Assembly (NCBI GenBank): GCA_902801325.1
Contig: CADCHQ010000005.1
Coordinates: 62,001-126,000 of the forward strand
From: an uncultured Bacteroidales bacterium
GTDB taxonomy: Bacteria > Bacteroidota > Bacteroidia > Bacteroidales > Bacteroidaceae
Direction of reading: 5' to 3'
Length of the DNA: 64,000 nt
The notes under the pieces were generated by a model. It ran no database searches, had not been told where the DNA came from, and saw nothing but the letters and a program-made list of their open reading frames with translations. Positions 60,725-64,000 of this stretch are shown here, piece after piece. How positions within the stretch are numbered: the stretch's first letter is position 1; each line of letters starts with the position of its first letter. The position numbers were made by a program, and so were the translations under genes.

Positions 60725-60755
60725 CAAAATTACGAAAAAACGAGGGCAGAACAAA
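60725..60755 (-). promoter_or_regulatory. Promoter of the fructan regulator gene
   Basis: On the minus strand TTTG (60755-60752), exactly 19 bp, then TAATTTTG (60732-60725). The start codon is 27 bp further at 60698. An exact match to the Bacteroidetes consensus. Confidence 0.85.
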
Positions 60756-60843
60756 ACAAAGTGATTTGTTTTTTATGCCGAGTGCCTACGATTTCGCCAC
60801 ACAATATGCCTCGAAGTGATACAAATCAAACCTTTATTCGACC

Positions 60844-61110
60844 TCAGACCTTCTTCTGTTGTGCCACAAAGTCGGTGGGGAGAAGGCCGAAGTCCTTCTT
60901 GAAGCAAGTGGAGAAGTACTTTGGGTCGCCAAAGCAAGCCTTCAGACCATCGAAACTACTAGCCATCATATACTTCACCTTGCGGCTCCAAGGAGCACGA
61001 TTGCCTTCGCTGTAAACAAAATACCACCAGTCACCCATCTTGAAGATGTCGGGGCATTCGCACATGCGGTCCCATACCATATTGAAAGAGCCATAATGTT
61101 CTTTACTCAT
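60844..61110 (-). pseudogene. Mosaic mini-ORF: GH32 fragment joined to an AraC C-terminus
   Basis: An 88-residue frame from the ATG at 61110. Residues 1-7 (MSKEHYG) are of unknown source. Residues 8-62 (SFNMVWDRMCECPDIF through KACFGDP) are the GH32 lipoprotein residues encoded at 51592-51761, at 167 of 170 bases identical by eye. Residues 63-88 (KYFSTCFKKDFGLLPTDFV and end) are the C-terminus of an AraC/hybrid two-component regulator different from the one at 59196. The joint lies at GGCGACCC, present in both parents. The ATG overlaps the stop of the upstream HTH gene. It is most likely a remnant of a lost regulator recombined with the GH32 gene. Confidence 0.85.
60923..61092. repeat. 170-bp duplicate of part of the GH32-like gene (51592-51761)
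   Basis: Same orientation, same length, three substitutions by eye and no indels. Similarity stops sharply at both ends. The copy is 9 kb from the source. Confidence 0.93.
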
Positions 61111-61378
61111 TTTTATGGCTCTTTTTATTCTTTTCCCTTTTGTTATTATTAAAAGGAAGGGAAGAAGAAGGTAGCACGACATTACAGCCTTGCCCTTGGG
61201 CAAAGTCTGTAAGTTCCTGTAGGCTTATGCGTGTCATCCGCTTGCCGAGGTTGACGGCTTTCAGTCTGCCGGAGGCAATAAGCAATCGCACCATCTTAGT
61301 GCTGACACTGATGGCGACGGAGGCATCCTTCACGGACAGAAGGATGTTGGGGATTTGAGAAGTCTGTTTCTTGCCCAT
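61103..61378 (-). CDS. Excisionase-like helix-turn-helix protein
   Basis: 91 residues. ILLSVKDASVAISVSTKMVR and LKAVNLGKRMTRISLQEL form a MerR/excisionase-type (HTH_17) winged helix in which a residue run V-x-x-A-A-x-x-x-x-V-S determines DNA contact. A Lys/Asn/Ser-rich tail follows. In Bacteroidales such genes mostly come from integrative elements next to a tyrosine integrase; none is visible here, so it may be a leftover. The stop overlaps the ATG of the mosaic ORF (ATGAGTAA), which suggests a former two-gene operon. Confidence 0.78.
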   Translation of the reverse strand: MGKKQTSQIPNILLSVKDASVAISVSTKMVRLLIASGRLKAVNLGKRMTRISLQELTDFAQGQGCNVVLPSSSLPFNNNKREKNKKSHKNE

Positions 61379-61674
61379 ATCGAGTAATTTTGTAAAATAC
61401 TGCCCTTTCTCGGGGGACGGTTCCTGACGGAAACCAATTAAGCGGATTTAAGAGGAAATAAGGTGATTTAAGGGAACACCCTATGAACCCTCTGCTCATC
61501 CACCCGAGGTACAATGGCGGTACAAAATTACTCTAAAAAGGGCAAACGCGCAATAGGCGAAGAATAAGGTTAGTTAAGCGGAGTTAATTGTAAGACAGCG
61601 TTTTACACGCATTAACTTAAAATTTAATTCGGTCTGTTTTGACCCAATTTAATCGGTGAAGAATTCATGTGGAA
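61379..61674. other. Intergenic region without a gene
   Basis: 296 bp upstream of the HTH gene and downstream of the glycosidase. AT-rich, with scattered TTTAAG and TTAATTC words but no regular array, no tRNA and no clear hairpin terminator. A minus-strand TAATTTTG (around 61521-61528) could drive the HTH gene, but the expected TTTG is at 12 bp, not 19. Confidence 0.5.
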
Positions 61675-64000
61675 TTATTTCCCAATGTACTGCTTATGTG
61701 CGGAACCGTCCGAGTGGACGATAAGATAGATGCCTCGGGATAAACGACTGGAGGGTACTCTTTGCCCTGCTAAGTTGTAAAAGCGAACGGGACCATCATC
61801 ATGAGCTGGCATGGAAACGATTTCATCTGTCTTGCTGGGTTCAATGAGCATGTATCCGGCCTGCTCGGCAGTGGGGCGAGTGAAAGAGGTGGATTTCTCA
61901 CGGTCGCGAATGAGGGTAACACTGCTAAGGTCGCGCTTCTGGATGCGCAAGGTTGAAGTAATGGTGTCGTTGGTAGTCTGCATTTGGCTAAAGAGGAGAG
62001 GTGTCGCTTGAAAAGTATCGTCGTATGTCAGTGTAAAACCTCCGCTCAGGGCATCACCGACAGCATTCTCGGGGGTGAGGCCGACCAAAAGGGTGCGTCC
62101 GTCGATACGTCCTTTCCCAGGCATCACGGCGATATATGTGATGGTCTCACTTGCGGCATGCTGGCTATGCTGCCCTTCAAGTTGCAAGCGAACGTCAAAA
62201 CCTTCGGTGCTGACGTTTTTTATGCTCACGGCATAGGGGTAGACTCCTTGCTGACTATAAGGGGAGGCAAGGACAATGGGCTTTGAAGGGAATGGTGTGA
62301 GGAAGCGTACGGTTTGCCATGTCGGTGATACGTTACTGAGGGTATCGACCTGGGCTTCCACCCCTTCCCAGTTGTAGTGTCCGATGGGCAAGGCGAGATA
62401 GGCTATGGTGTCTGGATAGAGCATTGTAGGATTCTCTTGATAATCCCATGCCCCGAGGAGTAAATCTAAGGATTGCGGACTGACGTTTTTTATGCGTGGT
62501 GTGAGTGGCATCTTGTTGCGATAAGTGGCGATGCCGAGCAGGGTGGCTGGTCGCTGTTCGAAGGGCTGGCGCAGTAAGAGGGGCTGCCATTGGTTACTGA
62601 TAAGGTATTCTCCCTTTAAGATTTCTCCTTCAGCATCAGCCCATCGGACAGCGATGGCATTCGATGAGCGTTGTGTTCCATTGGTGCCCTCGGAAGTAAT
62701 GCGCAATTGGGTGTCGTCAGTGCCGATTGATGCGATGGAAATCCGTGCTGACAGAGTGGGCACCGTAGTCATGGCAATGGGTTGGAAGGTACCGTCGGTG
62801 CTGTACTCGATGAAGAAGCGATTGATTTGCTCTCCGTTGTTATCGCTCCAAGTGAGTACCAGACTATCTGGTGCGGTCATGCCTTCGTAGCGAAGGACGG
62901 GACTGTCGAAGATACGCCATACGGGTACCACTTCCTCTTGATGCAGGAAAAAGTAGGGTGGTGTAGTGCTGGCATAGTATTCGCCGGCAGGAGTCAGCTT
63001 GGCTGAGGATGAGATTATCATGCGTTTGTCCTCCACCCAATTGTAGATGGAATAGCGCTCGACGAAGGAACAGGTGTCCATGACGGTCAGTATGCTCTGC
63101 AGGTCTCGTAGCTGTTTGGCTTGCTGCTCTGCAGTGCCTGAAGGCCAACCTTCCTTGGTCCAGTTGGCACCGTTGTTCCATTCTTTTATCCACAACGGAC
63201 GGCCTGTTCGCTCATGCACTTCCCGCAGCCGTTCGTACCATTCGGGACCGCTCAGCCCGCCCCAATAGGCATGGATGACAACGTAATCGACCCGATAGTT
63301 CAGTTGGCGGGCATAGTTCATGAAATTGTAGAGCCAGGTAAAATCAGTTGTGGCGGGTGAGCCCAGTCGTAGGCCTGTCTGCATCATCAGAGGCCATTCC
63401 TCGATGGCACGTGCCACTGACACGTTCGACTGCTCGCTGTGGTCAGGCTCGTTGTAACCCAGTAGGTGAGACACGTCATCCAGTGAATAAATATTATTCC
63501 ATGAACCGCCTGCTCCCCATTTCTCGGGCACGAATTCCTGATTGAGGCTGTTGCGCACTTCATCGGTGTCTCCCGAGGGACTCGTGCCCCAATTATAATA
63601 CCATGTGCTGTTGGTAAAGTCGGCTTGCTGCGGGGCATATTTCAAGTTACTGGGCATGGCTGACCATGACGAACCGGCCCATCCTTTTTTCGAAGGGTAT
63701 TGCCAACGCATAATGCGAACGTAACTGATTTTCCCGTCTAGTTCGGCAGGTAGACTCGCAAGGCAAAGGTCTTCATCGTCGGCGATGAAGACGCGGCTGT
63801 ATCCCATGCCGTTTGGTTCACAGGCCAGTGTAGCCATATAACCGCGCCGTAAGATGAGACTGTGAATCTGATTGTCGAGCGTAAGGGGTTGACACAAGTT
63901 AGCTGGTGCATTGTCAGGAGGGAAGTTGCTATAGAAGTTGTGAGCTTGCATGTGCTCTTGTTCGCCCTGGAAGTCAGTCTGGGCATAGAGTGTCAGTGCT
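61675..64000 (-). CDS. Secreted glycosidase with Glyco_hydro_cc/GH128-like catalytic core (partial)
   Basis: The frame continues past the ATG at 63951 to the right edge, where ALTLYAQTDFQGEQEH reads as the end of a signal peptide; the true start is outside. A beta-sandwich-like lead is followed by a TIM-barrel core with LLGYNEPDHSEQ and RPLWIKEWNNGANW, whose Glu residues are the likely acid/base and nucleophile. Similar folds act on beta-1,3-glucans. Fibronectin-like domains follow. The C-terminus, YNLAGQRVPSSRLSRGIYLI, is the sorting-type or anchor domain common in Prevotella exported proteins. No adjacent SusC/D pair for it is seen. Confidence 0.82.
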   Translation of the reverse strand, partial: ALTLYAQTDFQGEQEHMQAHNFYSNFPPDNAPANLCQPLTLDNQIHSLILRRGYMATLACEPNGMGYSRVFIADDEDLCLASLPAELDGKISYVRIMRWQYPSKKGWAGSSWSAMPSNLKYAPQQADFTNSTWYYNWGTSPSGDTDEVRNSLNQEFVPEKWGAGGSWNNIYSLDDVSHLLGYNEPDHSEQSNVSVARAIEEWPLMMQTGLRLGSPATTDFTWLYNFMNYARQLNYRVDYVVIHAYWGGLSGPEWYERLREVHERTGRPLWIKEWNNGANWTKEGWPSGTAEQQAKQLRDLQSILTVMDTCSFVERYSIYNWVEDKRMIISSSAKLTPAGEYYASTTPPYFFLHQEEVVPVWRIFDSPVLRYEGMTAPDSLVLTWSDNNGEQINRFFIEYSTDGTFQPIAMTTVPTLSARISIASIGTDDTQLRITSEGTNGTQRSSNAIAVRWADAEGEILKGEYLISNQWQPLLLRQPFEQRPATLLGIATYRNKMPLTPRIKNVSPQSLDLLLGAWDYQENPTMLYPDTIAYLALPIGHYNWEGVEAQVDTLSNVSPTWQTVRFLTPFPSKPIVLASPYSQQGVYPYAVSIKNVSTEGFDVRLQLEGQHSQHAASETITYIAVMPGKGRIDGRTLLVGLTPENAVGDALSGGFTLTYDDTFQATPLLFSQMQTTNDTITSTLRIQKRDLSSVTLIRDREKSTSFTRPTAEQAGYMLIEPSKTDEIVSMPAHDDGPVRFYNLAGQRVPSSRLSRGIYLIVHSDGSAHKQYIGK

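Noticed and set aside
60923..61092. A second functional GH32 gene
   Set aside because: Only 55 codons of the propeller are present, without the nucleophile motif or the rest of the domain.
1..64000. Insertion sequences, integrases or phage genes
   Set aside because: No transposase, tyrosine or serine recombinase, or phage structural protein was seen in any frame; the HTH protein at 61103-61378 is the only element-like gene of the classical kind.

Overview
The window is chromosomal DNA from a member of the Bacteroidales, most likely Prevotellaceae. Signs are SusC/SusD pairs, TAnnTTTG promoters with an upstream TTTG, an RpoN-PurE-IspG-CysS housekeeping run, and a capsule/O-antigen cluster built on Bacteroides-type parts. 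No rRNA gene, tRNA gene, CRISPR array or transposase was found. Family names come from reading the proteins by eye; no database search was run.

Region 1 (1-29.4 kb, all minus strand, transcribed right to left) is a surface-polysaccharide locus. Its first genes are fnlA, fnlC and fnlB for UDP-N-acetyl-L-fucosamine. Next come a cytidylyltransferase-oxidoreductase fusion, an SDR, and a kinase, nucleotidyltransferase and 4-epimerase that look like a galacturonic acid salvage route to UDP-sugars. A secreted beta-helix protein, the Wzx flippase, a MaoC/CitE/AAC(3) trio, CapA, Wzy and a TupA-like ATP-grasp follow. Last are three glycosyltransferases (one WbuB-like), acetyltransferases, the initiating sugar transferase, an ACP/KAS III/SDR acyl module and a PP-loop protein.

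Region 2 (29.7-37.7 kb) holds a Na/Pi symporter, a GH2 enzyme, a membrane-bound NDP-sugar dehydratase and a DUF4421-like protein. Region 3 (37.8-46.8 kb, plus strand) is one tight operon: zinc metallopeptidase, GH51 arabinofuranosidase, RpoN, PAP2-like protein, PurE, IspG and CysS. Region 4 (47-60.7 kb, minus) is a fructan (levan-type) utilisation locus with fructokinase, MFS importer, two GH32 proteins, a DUF4960 protein, SusD, SusC and a membrane-anchored sugar-binding/AraC regulator. Region 5 (60.8-64 kb) has a mosaic mini-ORF, an excisionase-like HTH protein and a glycosidase running off the right edge.

The most striking signal is a population of short-period degenerate repeats, with units of 7, 8 or 9 bp kept in strict register. 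They separate almost every gene of the 20-27 kb block and also lie in frame inside at least four biosynthetic enzymes; a related GC-rich repeat interrupts a fifth. Small accessory genes (two four-helix-bundle proteins, a GxxExxY protein and a DUF559 nuclease-like domain) sit inside such repeats. The DUF559 unit has about 39-bp terminal inverted repeats and has landed between ispG and cysS, changing the C-terminus of one essential enzyme and the N-terminus of the other. I infer a family of small repeat-bounded mobile cassettes.
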